DNA of 64,000 nucleotides from Adiantum capillus-veneris (Eukaryota; Streptophyta; Polypodiopsida; Polypodiales; Pteridaceae). The stretch is taken from NCBI GenBank assembly GCA_014529385.2, contig CM043954.1, positions 93,241,247 to 93,305,246 on the forward strand. The letters run 5' to 3'. A program made the translations under genes and the position numbers. The notes below the pieces were generated by a model. That model did no database searches and was not told where the DNA came from. It saw only the letters and a program-made list of their open reading frames with translations. Below, one piece after another: positions 41,890-51,530 of this stretch (positions are counted from its first letter, which is position 1; every line of letters starts with the position of its first letter).

Positions 41890-42232
41890 TTATGCTTGTC
41901 TTGCTTGGTTCTCTGCTTGTCTTGCTTGGTTCTTTGCTTGTCTGCGTTCCATTTCTGCTTTTCTTTCTTTGAATTCATGATCCAATTTAGCTTGTCGTTC
42001 CTTGGCTTCCAAGCGTCCCATCTCGCGCTCACGCGCTATGGCTGTCATTCTTGCGGCATTTCTTGCTTTGCGTTGTAAATTCTGTTCCATAAACAAAAGC
42101 TCCAACTCCTCCATTGGAGTTAATGAAATCGGTGTCGTAGATGGAGAAAGGTCAAAAAAAGCTCCTGGTGGAGAAAATTCTTCTTCGCCTCTCGTGCTCA
42201 TCACCTCCAAGCTAAGTATCCATTCCGCTTCG
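41890..42232 (-). pseudogene. gag N-terminus, internal region b
   Basis: Same segment as 38590-38952. A TAG replaces TCG shortly after GMDT, so the start is cut off. The open part begins MEVMSTRGEEEFSPPGAFFD and continues into the coiled coil with repeated QARQAENQARQA. Confidence 0.72.
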
Positions 42233-42257
42233 AGTGATGATCATTCTGAAGTCGTAG

Positions 42258-42398
42258 GTTCTTGTGGTTCTTGGGGGTTCTTAAGTTCACGAGGAACTTG
42301 GGTTCTTGGGGGTCTTAGGTTCTTAAGTTCACGAGGAACTTCGGTTCTTGCGGGTCTTGGGTTCTTGGGTTCTTGAGGTTCTTGATTCTTGAGGTTTT
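42258..42398 (-). repeat. CAAGAACC leader minisatellite, internal region b
   Basis: Same repeat as 38958-39084 with a slightly different copy number. Confidence 0.85.
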
Positions 42399-42735
42399 CT
42401 TTCGCTTGCAAATCGCGTTGGAGAAGGATCTTCTCTTCACCCGAGTTCTACCCTTTTCTGCGGGCGCACCCCTTGGCGGCCTTGCGCTCACACCAAGGTT
42501 GCTTTTTCCCACCTCACGTCGATTGGCCAGCCGCTAAGTGCACGGTCCGCTCTCAATGAGTGAAAAGAGACACAAGGGGAGGCTGGACAAGCCCTTTTTT
42601 TTTGGGATTCCTGCCACTCTTCAACAAAACACGATTACAAATCGCCACGCCGAAGTAAACTTGGGTTCGTGCGACCGCAACAAGCAAAAAAAATTCTTGT
42701 GGTGTTTTCCTTGAGTAATGCAGAACACTTCCAAA

Positions 42736-42747
42736 GCTCTGATACCA
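42736..42747 (-). other. primer binding site, Met (internal region b)
   Basis: The minus strand reads TGGTATCAGAGC, one base from LTR-c. Confidence 0.92.
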
Positions 42748-42748
42748 A

Positions 42749-42817
42749 TGTTAGGTGCAGCGGAATGAATGTTGTATTTTCTCAAGATTAGGGATCTTTA
42801 TTTGCTCAAGGTTCCTT
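42749..42817 (-). repeat. LTR-c, 3' end piece
   Basis: First 69 plus-strand bases of the third LTR, up to the insertion point of element B. It rejoins at 49560, giving GGTTCCTTTTAGTTC as in LTR-b. Confidence 0.93.
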
Positions 42818-43360
42818 TGTAACAAACTTGGACACTCCAAGTCAAACTTCAAAACAATTCACAGATCACAATAGATTTGCACTGGCCCGGCGGAGTTCCG
42901 TGCCTAGAGATATTGGCCCCAAGGACTGGCGCCCCTTTCGGTATTTCTTTTTGTATTAATCAATCATCAAAGTACAAGAGAGCGGTTAGGGTTTCACTCT
43001 CAGACTCTGCGTCCAGATGCTCTGAGAAGTGAGACCCTCACCACTAATTTAAAGGTTACAAGGGATGCCCAAAAGCAGAGCCCCAAAAGCTTTTAAAATC
43101 AAAAGCATCAATTCTCCCTCTCTCTTAGAGAGTCTTTTCTCTTTTTTTTATTAAAAAAAAAGCAAAAGCAAAATTCGCGTCGCTCATCATTTTCCACAAA
43201 AAAAAAAAAACATTTTTTTTTATTTTTATTTTTTTTAATAATCCGCCCTTGCGATTTCCGGAATTTAGGGTTTTTGGCAAAAATTAGGGTTTGCAGGAAT
43301 TTTAGGGTTTCTGACAGAAATTAGGGTTTCTGCTATCCGCCACGTCATCACTTTGTGACA
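42818..43360 (-). repeat. 3' LTR of element B (543 bp)
   Basis: TGTAACAAAC to CTTTGTGACA on the plus strand. A segment of about 26-30 bases present in the right LTR (from 49013) is missing here. Contains five TTAGGGTTT words and poly-A/T tracts. Confidence 0.93.
43265..43329. promoter_or_regulatory. telo-box array in LTR of element B
   Basis: TTAGGGTTT at 43265, 43284, 43302 and 43321 (spacing 19, 18, 19) and a fifth at 42986. The right LTR repeats this at 49459, 49478, 49496, 49515 and 49182. On the element's sense strand they read AAACCCTAA, the plant telo-box, about 30-95 bases into U3. Confidence 0.8.
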
Positions 43361-43960
43361 TACCCCCCTCTTGAAAGCATTGTAATCGACCGCGATTACG
43401 CCTGCAAAACCGACAAAAGCCATAAACCGTCTTAGCAGACACTGACTGTTAGTACCTACGTACTAGGAACACACATCTAGCACATGTACAAAATCGACAG
43501 TCACATCACACGACATCACAGAACATCACCAGACATCACAGGACATCACATGACATTCAACATTCATTCGGATCTTAGACCATGATTTATCGGCAATGTA
43601 GCTAGTAATCACATCTAGGTCCAATCGGGACCTCATCGATGTCCGATTGACTAACCCCTATTGCAACCATGTCTATTCGAGATCAAGTAGACCAAAATGC
43701 TGCAGTCATTTCGTCTATCAGTTCCTGCACTCACAAGAAGTCAAGAACAAATCAGTATCATAATCAGGAATTCCATTTCATAAAGTCATACAGCAGAATA
43801 CTGTCAGCTCTCAGTATCCCTGAAGCTCAAAAAGACATCAGTGACTCTAGTATCTAGATCAAGGCATCTGTTGACAAAGGAGTGGAGTGACTCCCCTCTT
43901 GTGCATCCCACTGCACCAGATCTCCGGCCAAGCTGAATTCTGGGTTCCATTTGGAGTAGA
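43361..43960 (-). other. polypurine tract and noncoding 3' region of element B
   Basis: The minus-strand tract TTTCAAGAGGGGGGTA adjoins the LTR. 43501-43556 has a short tandem repeat of 10-11 bases (GACATCACAG). No coding frame was found. Confidence 0.75.
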
Positions 43961-45073
43961 CTATGCTAAACCAAAAGCATCGAGGTAAAGTTTCACAATC
44001 TGAGGAGTATCTGCTAGGTCCTCCTCCTCCATCCACTTCGCATCAAGTGCAGGATAATTCTTGAACTTAACCAAGAACCGCCTTCGGACTTTACCCTTAT
44101 TCTTCGTATCCTTATGTGCCAAAATCTGTTCAAGAACAAGGATCTCCTCGTTTTCTTCCACTTCGGGTTGCTTATCAGGCTCCCCATCATCAGGCACATC
44201 ACCTTTAAAAGGTTTCAAGAGACTCACATGAAATGCATTGTGAATCCTCCAAGTATCTGGCAGTTTCAGTCGGAAGGAGACTTCATTTATCTTTTCAGTA
44301 ATCTGGAAAGGGCCATAGTATCGCATACTAAGCTTTGGAAAAAGCCTCTCCTTTCCCTTTTTCTTTCGTAGGCGTGCCTTCTCAAAACGTAAGAGCACCC
44401 AATCATCCTCCTTCAATTTCATGTCGCGACGATGGCGATCCGCTGCCTTTTTCTGTCGTTCTTGAGACTTCTGCAAAGTCTCGCGAACCTTGGCAAAAGC
44501 CGTATCCAGATCTCGCGTATATTCATCCGCTTCAAAGATCTTATCTTTCGTGCTCAGGAAGGGTGGAACCTTCGCAGCACCTTCAACAATCTCAAATGGC
44601 GCCTTACCCGTCGACGAGTGTATCGTGTTATTGTAGGCAAATTCCACCAAAGGTAAAAATCTATCCCATTGAGTCTTCTGATCTGAGATATAAGACTTCA
44701 ATAAATCTAGAACCACTGAATTGGCAATCTCGGATTGCCCGTCAGTCTGCGGGTGGAACGATGACGAGAACTGCAACCGCGTGCCAATGTTCTCCCAAAT
44801 TGCCTTCCAAAACAAACTCGTAAATCTGGGGTCTCTGTCGGAGACAATTGTCTCAGGCATGCCATGTAATCTGAAAATCTGGGCCACAAACAGTCTCGCC
44901 AAGTGATCCGGCTTGATTGTTTTCTTCACTGGAATGACATGAGCCTGTTTGCTAAATCTGTCAATAACAGTCCAGATACCATCGTGACCACTCTGTGTTC
45001 TCGGGAGATCAAAAATGAAATCCATTGCTATACTTTCCAAGGGGCGGGTGGGTATGGGTAAAGGCTGTAACAA
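43961..45073 (-). CDS. integrase core, C-terminus and chromodomain-like tail, element B
   Basis: 370 open codons. Core: MDFIFDLPRTQSGHDGIWTV, IDRFSKQAHVIPVKK (Asp), IVSDRDPRFTSLFW (Asp) and FHPQTDGQSEIANS (Glu), so the DDE set is complete. Then FAYNNTIHSSTGKAPFEIVEG, MRYYGPFQITEKI (GPF module), IHNAFHVSLLKPFKGD and a chromodomain-like end (LEQILAHKD, RRRFLVKFKNYPALDAKWME). It is cut from the zinc region by TAG at 45107-45109. Confidence 0.9.
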   Translation of the reverse strand: MLQPLPIPTRPLESIAMDFIFDLPRTQSGHDGIWTVIDRFSKQAHVIPVKKTIKPDHLARLFVAQIFRLHGMPETIVSDRDPRFTSLFWKAIWENIGTRLQFSSSFHPQTDGQSEIANSVVLDLLKSYISDQKTQWDRFLPLVEFAYNNTIHSSTGKAPFEIVEGAAKVPPFLSTKDKIFEADEYTRDLDTAFAKVRETLQKSQERQKKAADRHRRDMKLKEDDWVLLRFEKARLRKKKGKERLFPKLSMRYYGPFQITEKINEVSFRLKLPDTWRIHNAFHVSLLKPFKGDVPDDGEPDKQPEVEENEEILVLEQILAHKDTKNKGKVRRRFLVKFKNYPALDAKWMEEEDLADTPQIVKLYLDAFGLA

Positions 45074-45106
45074 TCCCTGTGCCTTATGCCTGTCAAACTT
45101 GACCTT

Positions 45107-45530
45107 CTAGCATACCAAGCAACTGCGCACAAACTCTTCCACATCCTTCTTCAGTCTCCGCCAAAAGAAATCTCTCTCTACCCCTTTCATGGTGGTAGCA
45201 ATGCCGCGGTGACCCGTAAAAGGTGGACAGTGGCAATCAGTCATAACCTTTTCCCTCAACGGCTGTGTAACGCACAACATAGTCTTTTTCATCAAGTAGC
45301 CTTCCCGAAGGGAGTATCCAGCTATTGTCTCCCCATCCCGTATCCGTGTGAAAATATCTGCAAAATCTGTATCTGTGGCACACCGATCGACCATATCCTC
45401 GAAGCTCCTATGATGTATCGCGGAAATAGCCAGAACCAACGGTTTTCGAGACAAAGCATCTGCGACCACATTCTTCTGCCCCTGCACATGGACAATCTGG
45501 AAGTGAAACTGTGACAAGATGTTCACCACC
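45107..45530 (-). pseudogene. RNase H tail and integrase zinc region, element B
   Basis: After a one-base loss near 45525 the frame continues NILSQFHFQIVHVQGQKNVV, ADALSRKPLVLA, then the zinc site HCPPFTGHRGIATTMKGVE, FFWRRLKKDVEEFVRSCLVC. TAG at 45107-45109 stands where element A has Gln in CQKVKFDR. Confidence 0.88.
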
Positions 45531-46635
45531 GCATCTGCTTTTCCGAAAGCTGCTTCTGTGACAAGAAGTAGCGCAAACTTTGATGGTCTGTAAAGATAGT
45601 AAAATCCGCTCCGAGTAGGTAATGCCGCCACTGAGTAAGAGCGTGGATAACCGCCAAAAGCTCTTTCTCATAAATCTGTGCTGTCATCTCCCACCTAGAG
45701 AACAAACGGCTCTCGTAAGCTATGACATGGCCTTCTTGCATCAAGACCGCACCCAGACTACGACCACAAGCATCACAATATACTTCGAATGACTTCTGCA
45801 AGTCCGGCAAAGTCAAAATAGGTCCCATAGTCAATTTCTCTTTCAATGTCTGAAAGGCAGTCACCTCTGTGGGTCCCCACGAAAAAGGTACTCCTTTCTG
45901 TGTCAAGATATGCAAAGGGGAAGCAACCTCTGCAAACTTTCGTATGAACCGCCTGTAGTACGAACATAGTCCCAAGAAGCTTCTAACTTCATGGACATTC
46001 CTCAAGTCGGGCCAATCACGGATAGTCTCTATCTTGGCCGGATCCATTTGCACTCCTGCTACTGACACAATGTGTCCCAAAAAGTGTATCTCTGGTAGGA
46101 AAAATTCACTTTTCTTTGCATTAATCACTAACTTGTGATCTCGTAATGCCTGAAAGACTTGAAGCAGATGATCTCTGTGTTCTGCCTCATTCTTGGAGAA
46201 AACAATGATGTCGTCAAAGAAAGTGCCAACAAATAGCCTGTACTCTCGAAAAATCCTATCCATCATCCGGTTAAATGTCGTAGGAGCATTGGTTAAGCCA
46301 AAAGGCATCACCAAAAACTCAAATAACCCAAAAGTCGTCCGAAAAGCTGTCTTGTAGACGTCTCCCGGCGCTATTCTGATCTGATGATATCCACTCTTCA
46401 AGTCAATCCTGCTAAAGCACGAGGATCCCTGTAACCTGTCGAGTATATCATCGATCCTAGGAATCGGAAATCTGTTCTTGATGGTGATTTCGTTGAGAGT
46501 GCTATAATCGATGCACATTCTCCAAGATCCGTCTTTCTTCAAAACCAACAACACTGGAGAGCAATACGGTGAAGTACTAGGCTGGACAAGACCCTTTTCC
46601 AAGAGGTCTTTCACTTGGTTCATAATCTCTTCATT
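45523..46635 (-). CDS. reverse transcriptase and RNase H, element B
   Basis: 366 open codons from NQVKDLLEKGLVQPSTSPY. RT: LKKDGSWRMCIDYSTLNE, SRIDLKSGYHQIR, FRTTFGLFEFLVMPFGLT and the catalytic GTFFDDIIVFSKN. The RT thumb reads FLGHIVSVAG, then SFLGLCSYYRRFIRKFA. RNase H: FEVYCDACGRSLGAVLM, YEKELLAVIHALTQWRHYLL and FTDHQSLRYFLSQ. All catalytic positions are kept. It ends at a frameshift in QMRW (about 45525). The preceding stop is at 46636-46638. Confidence 0.92.
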   Translation of the reverse strand, partial: NEEIMNQVKDLLEKGLVQPSTSPYCSPVLLVLKKDGSWRMCIDYSTLNEITIKNRFPIPRIDDILDRLQGSSCFSRIDLKSGYHQIRIAPGDVYKTAFRTTFGLFEFLVMPFGLTNAPTTFNRMMDRIFREYRLFVGTFFDDIIVFSKNEAEHRDHLLQVFQALRDHKLVINAKKSEFFLPEIHFLGHIVSVAGVQMDPAKIETIRDWPDLRNVHEVRSFLGLCSYYRRFIRKFAEVASPLHILTQKGVPFSWGPTEVTAFQTLKEKLTMGPILTLPDLQKSFEVYCDACGRSLGAVLMQEGHVIAYESRLFSRWEMTAQIYEKELLAVIHALTQWRHYLLGADFTIFTDHQSLRYFLSQKQLSEKQMRW

Positions 46636-47430
46636 CTATGCTCGGCTGACACGATAGGGTGGCCGGTTCGGTGGTGTACTACCAGGTATCAGATCAATGG
46701 TATGATCTTCAGGACGAGCAGGTGGTAACTCTCCTGGCAGGCCTTCTGAGAAGCAATCGGCGTGAGAGTGTAGAAAATCTTGGCGTTCTTTATCAAGTTT
46801 AGACATATTTGTCCTATCATCACCACTCAACTCTTTCATAAAGATCGAGTAAACAAACAGACTGGATTTCATTAATTTTGAAATGGCCGAAGCCGATACA
46901 ATAGGGACAGACTCGCCCTTCAGTTTAATATCAAGTACAATTGTTCTGCCCTTTTCTGTAGTCAAAGTCGCTTTTCTCGCCCGATAATCGACCACGGCGT
47001 TGTTCTTGTGGTACCAGGGAATCCCTAAGAGAACATCACAACCCTCCAAAGGCATTATGAAGAAGTCCTCATGCCCCAAATACCCCTGACAATGCAACCG
47101 AAGTTTGCCAATGACAAGTGTAATGGCTACGTCCCTGCCGGGTGCCGCTAGAACTGCCTCTGCAAGTGGTCCCATCCGATCGGGAGTAATCTCGAGCCGC
47201 GCCGCCACTTCCGGTGAAATGAAGTTGGCCTTGGCTCCTCCATCAAAGAAAATCAGGGCCTCTTGATCTTTCACTTTGCCCCAAGCTCGGCAAAGTTCTG
47301 TACTCTCATCCATGGTGTCGAGATCAGTACCCACACAATCTGGAACCAGTCCTGTTTTCATCTTGCCTTTTCGTACACGGTCCTCAGCTGCTCTCGAACT
47401 CTCAGGCCTTTCGTCGTCCTTGTCATTCTA
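46636..47430 (-). pseudogene. aspartic protease, element B
   Basis: The frame reads ALIFFDGGAKANFISPEVA, so the usual D-S/T/P-G active site is D-G-G here. Then DVAITLVIGKLRLHCQGYLG, FFIMPLEGCDVLLGIPW, LDIKLKGESVPIVSASA and the RPPYRVSRA linker. It ends in TAG 46636-46638, and upstream is bounded by TAG 47428-47430. Both fit Gln codons with C-to-T. Confidence 0.87.
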
Positions 47431-48180
47431 TTCTTTCTGTGCCTTTTTAGGGCACTTCGCGGAGATATGTCCAGTTTCCCCGCATCCAAAGCACTTCCCC
47501 TCCCTGATGTAGCGAGTCCGCTCCTGAGGAGTAAGTCTGGGTCGTGCATCCTTTTTCTCTGGGTTGCTCTTTCTTTTTCTACTTTCATTCCCAGAAGTCT
47601 GTCCGGTTCGTTGTGTTGTGACCTCATCTGTGGGGTAGGTCAGACTGCCAGAGTGAATTGCAAAGCCCCGCTTCGCATGACTCATCAACTCCTGAATAGA
47701 AGCTGACTTCTGTTCCAAGCAGTGGTCTCGGATCTCTGTAGGTAGACCCAATGTAAACCGCTAAATCTGTTCTCTGAACGAGATCTTCTTGAATGAAGAG
47801 GCAGGTAGAAAAGAGTTCCAGAATCTTTCACAGTAAGAATTCACTGTATCGCTCTTGGTCATCCGGAGATGGTTCCAAGCAGCTCGTATATCTCGCTCAA
47901 ACTCTTGAGTCAACCAAGAAGAAATAAAAAGCCTCTTGAATTTCAGCCATGTAACTGGCACAGTCTTGCTTAATAGAAGCGTGGACCACCAAGTGCGAGC
48001 ATTCCCCTTAAAATAAGAGGCAGCTCTCCGAATCTTGGAGTGCTCTGAATAGCGTCCTCCCGCGAAAGCGATGTCAAACTGCTGTATAAAAGACAAAGCC
48101 TTTGAAGCATCGGAGTATCCCGAAAAAGTATCAAACTTAAGTGCTTGGCCACCTTCCTTAAACTCTCGAACTTCTTGCTT
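47431..48180 (-). pseudogene. gag capsid and intact zinc knuckle, element B
   Basis: Capsid: LSFIQQFDIAFAGGRYSEHS, RTWWSTLLLSKT, FKRLFISSWLTQEFERDIR. TAG at 47761-47763 (before RFTLGLP) interrupts it. The next frame gives LGLPTEIRDHCLEQ, a basic linker and the complete knuckle CFGCGETGHISAKC (near 47480). This would package element RNA. Confidence 0.87.
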
Positions 48181-48914
48181 TTATCTTCGAGAAAGTCATA
48201 CTGGTTAGCTTTGTAAAAATTCCTCTTGTTCGCATAAAAGTTTCCGTTGTCAGAGTCTGAACTGTCCGTAGACAAGTCCTCTGTAGAAGTGTCAGTCTCT
48301 GGGCGAGATTTAGCCTTCTTTGCCTTTCTCTTGCCCTTTCCAAAGCGTTGCTTCTTGCTTCGCTTTTTACCTTGTCTGTCTTCTTCGCTCGAATCTGAGC
48401 TGCTAGAAGAACTGTCAGAAGAAGAAGAAGAAGAAGAACTGGGTAGGTCTTTAAACTTGACGCGCTTCTTCAATTTCTTTGCCTTGTCGAATGTCGACTG
48501 ACGACCCAAATATCCCGGGAAGTCAGTACCTTTGTTCTGCTTTTTGCCTTTCTTTTGCACGTCGAAAAGCTGAGCAATCCGTGCATCAACCACGTTCTCC
48601 AGTTCCTTCTCTGTATATTTCTTGGAGGCAGAAGGTTTCTTGAGAGCGGATTTCGGGAGTGGTGTTGTGATTCTCTGCAACTCCATCTGTACCTCTTTCA
48701 AAGAGGTCTGGTTCATATATTTTGCCATCTTCGGGTCCTTGGCAAAATTGAGCATCATCTTTGTTGCATCGCCAATCAATTGACGACGCTCCATCTCTCT
48801 TTGCTCCGCCTGAGTAGGCCGAGGCGGGCCATACTCTCTGTCTGAATCTTCGTTGTGATCCCAGCCCGCATCTCCAGATGCAGAGGGAGTCGACTGATCA
48901 TTGCCTGAAGCCAT
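48158..48914 (-). pseudogene. gag N-terminal region, Ser/Lys-rich, element B
   Basis: ATG 48912-48914 opens MASGNDQSTPSASGDAGWDH. The region includes AEQREMERRQLIGDATKMML, ITTPLPKSALKKPSASKK, two serine tracts with acidic residues (near 48400), a strongly basic KKRSKKQRFGKGKRKAKKAK-like segment that could act in nuclear entry, and a second Ser/Asp tract. A frameshift near 48180 leads into EGGQALKFDTFSGYSDASK, the capsid start. Confidence 0.8.
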
Positions 48915-48972
48915 AGGTGCCGCGGAAAAAAAATTCGGGGATCGGATTTCCCGTAGAGGAGAAATCGGCCGT

Positions 48973-48984
48973 GCTCTGATACCA
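48973..48984 (-). other. primer binding site, Met (element B)
   Basis: The minus strand reads TGGTATCAGAGC, one base from the LTR at 48986. Confidence 0.93.
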
Positions 48985-48985
48985 C

Positions 48986-49554
48986 TGTAACAAACTTGGA
49001 CACTCCAAGTCAAGAATCAACCGCGACAGCACCAAATAACCACTTCAAAACAATTCACAGATCACAATAGATTTGCACTGGCCCGGCGGAGTTCCGTGCC
49101 TAGAGATATTGGCCCCAAAGACTGACGCCCCTTTCGGTATTTCTTTTTGTATTAATCAATCATCAAAGTACAAGAGAGCGGTTAGGGTTTCACTCTCAGA
49201 CTCTGCGTCCAGATGCTCTGAGAAGTGAGGCCCTCACCACTAATTTAAAGGTTACAAGGGATGCCCAAAAGCAGAGCCCCAAAAGCTTTTAAAATCAAAA
49301 GCATCAGTTCTTCCTCTCTCTTAGAGAGTCTTTTCTCTTTTTTTTTTTTTTTTTAAAGCAAAAGCAAAATTCGCGTCGCTCATCATTTTCCAAAAAAAAA
49401 AAAACATTTTTTTTTATTTTTATTTTTTTTAATAATCCACCTCCGCGATTTCTGGAATTTAGGGTTTTTGGCAAAAATTAGGGTTTGCAGGAATTTTAGG
49501 GTTTTTGACAGAAATTAGGGTTTCTATTGTCCGCCACGTCATCACTTTGTGACA
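48986..49554 (-). repeat. 5' LTR of element B (569 bp)
   Basis: TGTAACAAAC to CTTTGTGACA, partner of 42818-43360. Differences apart from the 26-base length change are few. Confidence 0.94.
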
Positions 49555-49559
49555 TCCTT

Positions 49560-50714
49560 TTAGTTCTTTGGGAAGGAGAGAGCCTTCCGTCTTGTAGAGT
49601 GTTGTGATCACGAACAAAGTGAGTGGATATTGTGCGTGCAAGTGAATGAGACTGAGAGAAGGAGAGAGAAGAGATACGACACCCGAGAGGTTGTAAAACC
49701 CTCCTCCGAAGGCCCCACTCTCGTCGGCGAGAGTGATCTACTTTGATTGCACAAAGGTGTACAATGCGTATACACTGGACTGATGCAATGGGACTATGTC
49801 GATGACGACGACGGTGATGACGACGACGACTTGGTGGCTGAAATCTGTGGACTTTTATCTGCTGATTTTCATGGTCTTCTTTGGCTGAATTTGTGGACTG
49901 TTTTCGGGGCTGAAAATGGCTGTTTTCTTGCTGTGCTTATGGCTGAAAATGGTGGATCTTGCGGGGGGTCATGCTGATGGTAAAAACGCTGATGTGTCTG
50001 GCTGGAAATGCTGCAGATCTGCAAGATAGGGCAGCGTTTTTAATGGGCTGCCAACCTGCTGCAAAAACGCAATAAGGTTGAGGTCTTCATGCTGATAAAA
50101 CGCCACAAAATGCTGAGGTTCTGCTGTGGATGCCTAGCGTTAGTGAAGGCTGAAAAACACTGATGGGGATCAGGTAAAAACGCCTGGTTCAAGTGCTTCT
50201 CGGTGATGGTTTGCTGTAGGGGAGAAACGCCAAAGGGTGGATCTTGTAGGCGAGGCTTCTTGTGAAGAAAACGCCAAGGGAAGGTTGGTCTAATGTTGAG
50301 GGGGGGGTACTGTTGAGAAGTTGCCTGCTGAGTGGGAAGCTCCTGCTGCCTCTTCCGCCAGAAAGTGCTAACTTAGGTTTGCTTATATATTAACTTAGCA
50401 AAATTGCCCTACCTACTGTTGTTGGAAAATCACTTAAAAATAATAAGTGAACATAACCAAAAATAGGAAAATAGGCTAAATGCACTGGAAAATTCCCCTA
50501 GCTGATGCTAATGGATTCTAATGGGAATTCCGATGATCATGCTGTGTGCAACCGGAGGATATGCATCTATGCTAAGTGACTGGGCATGCACGGTCTACGA
50601 ATAGACTCACAAAAGTGTCAGACTCACTGCTAATCTAAACTGACTTGACTGATGGGAACCCTGCTATGGTGTAGCTTGTCCATGGACACATAGGGTTGGG
50701 ATGTGTCACGTGAT
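49560..50714 (-). repeat. LTR-c, main piece
   Basis: It continues LTR-c after element B to GTGTCACGTGATA near 50714, with hairpin at 49715-49736 (one end pair lost) and the AAAACGCC words. The joined length of about 1.22 kb equals LTR-b. Confidence 0.92.
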
Positions 50715-51530
50715 ACGTTTCCTATTACACTGCCCGAGGGGTTCAATGAGCTTCAAGCATGAGCTACAAGGGGGGGTCGACGAAAGCAAGTAGGAGGCAT
50801 GCTTGAGGGGTATACACCAACACACACTCTCTCTCATTGTGTGAAGTGCAAAGTGTAAGAGCTTCACCTCCTTCTCCAAGCAAGTAGAGAGGTTGAGACC
50901 CTACACCAACACTTTTGGCTATGGAATGCAAATCCAACCAAGAGCCATGCTTCAACGCTTAAGCTTGCCATCTTCTCTATCGTCAGTACTATGCTATTAT
51001 GTATGCTAGCAAGAAGAGTGATGATAAGTGAGGAACTAATTCTTTCTCCTATGAAATGTTTCTTCTTCCTCTTCCCTACCCTCATTCCTTGCTAGCTCTC
51101 TCCACCTTCGAAGGTGTTTGAGGTCTAGGGACTGAGGCTTGGGGTAGTTAATGCTTTCCACAAAGTTTATGTTATGCCCATGATGCATGAAGCTTTCCAT
51201 CTTCATTGCATCACCTAGGTCACAAGGAACACAAAGATTGTATTATAACAAGTCTCTCTTGATGGGAGAAACTATAATATAAATGCCTATTGGAGGGTGC
51301 ACCGGCTCCACATAAATCCCCTCCTCAACTGTTGTCATGTTCTCTAAACTCTCTCTTGCAAAAATATTGTTCATGCCAAGTTAACTAAATGTTGTGTAAA
51401 TGTTGTTACCATCAATTAAGTTCACCCGCTATGCTCACAAAGTAATTTCCTAAAGGATACTTCTCTAATTTCCGCTACTCTCAAAGTTAATAGGCCATTT
51501 CCATTACACGGGCATGTCACTTTTGAGTCT
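50715..51530. other. intergenic, nothing recognised
   Basis: No domain or repeat identified. Short frames only. Confidence 0.55.

Larger units (their letters stand above)
42818..49554 (-). mobile_element. Ty3/gypsy chromodomain element B, nested
   Basis: LTRs 42818-43360 and 48986-49554, target duplication TCCTT at 42813-42817 and 49555-49559, a Met primer site and a polypurine tract. All domains gag to chromodomain-like tail are present on the minus strand with four TAG stops and a few frameshifts. It lies inside LTR-c, so it is younger than that array. Confidence 0.95.
36955..50714 (-). mobile_element. family C tandem array: LTR-internal-LTR-internal-LTR
   Basis: Three LTRs in the same orientation (36955-37355 truncated, 39433-40663 complete, 42749-50714 split by element B) alternate with two internal regions of about 2.07 kb (37356-39431, 40664-42747). 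Each internal region has its own primer site and polypurine tract and the same deletion of nearly all of pol. Such arrays arise by unequal recombination between LTRs or by template-switch products. The final CA of the last LTR reads TA. Confidence 0.88.

Noticed and set aside
43265..43329. Interstitial telomere tract in element B
   Set aside because: The words are separated by 9-10 non-telomeric bases at regular spacing and recur in both LTRs, so they belong to the LTR.
46975..47260. D-P-G in place of D-S/T-G in the proteases of A and C1 as loss of function
   Set aside because: D-P-G is common in plant gypsy proteases as I recall. Only the D-G-G of element B looks unusual.
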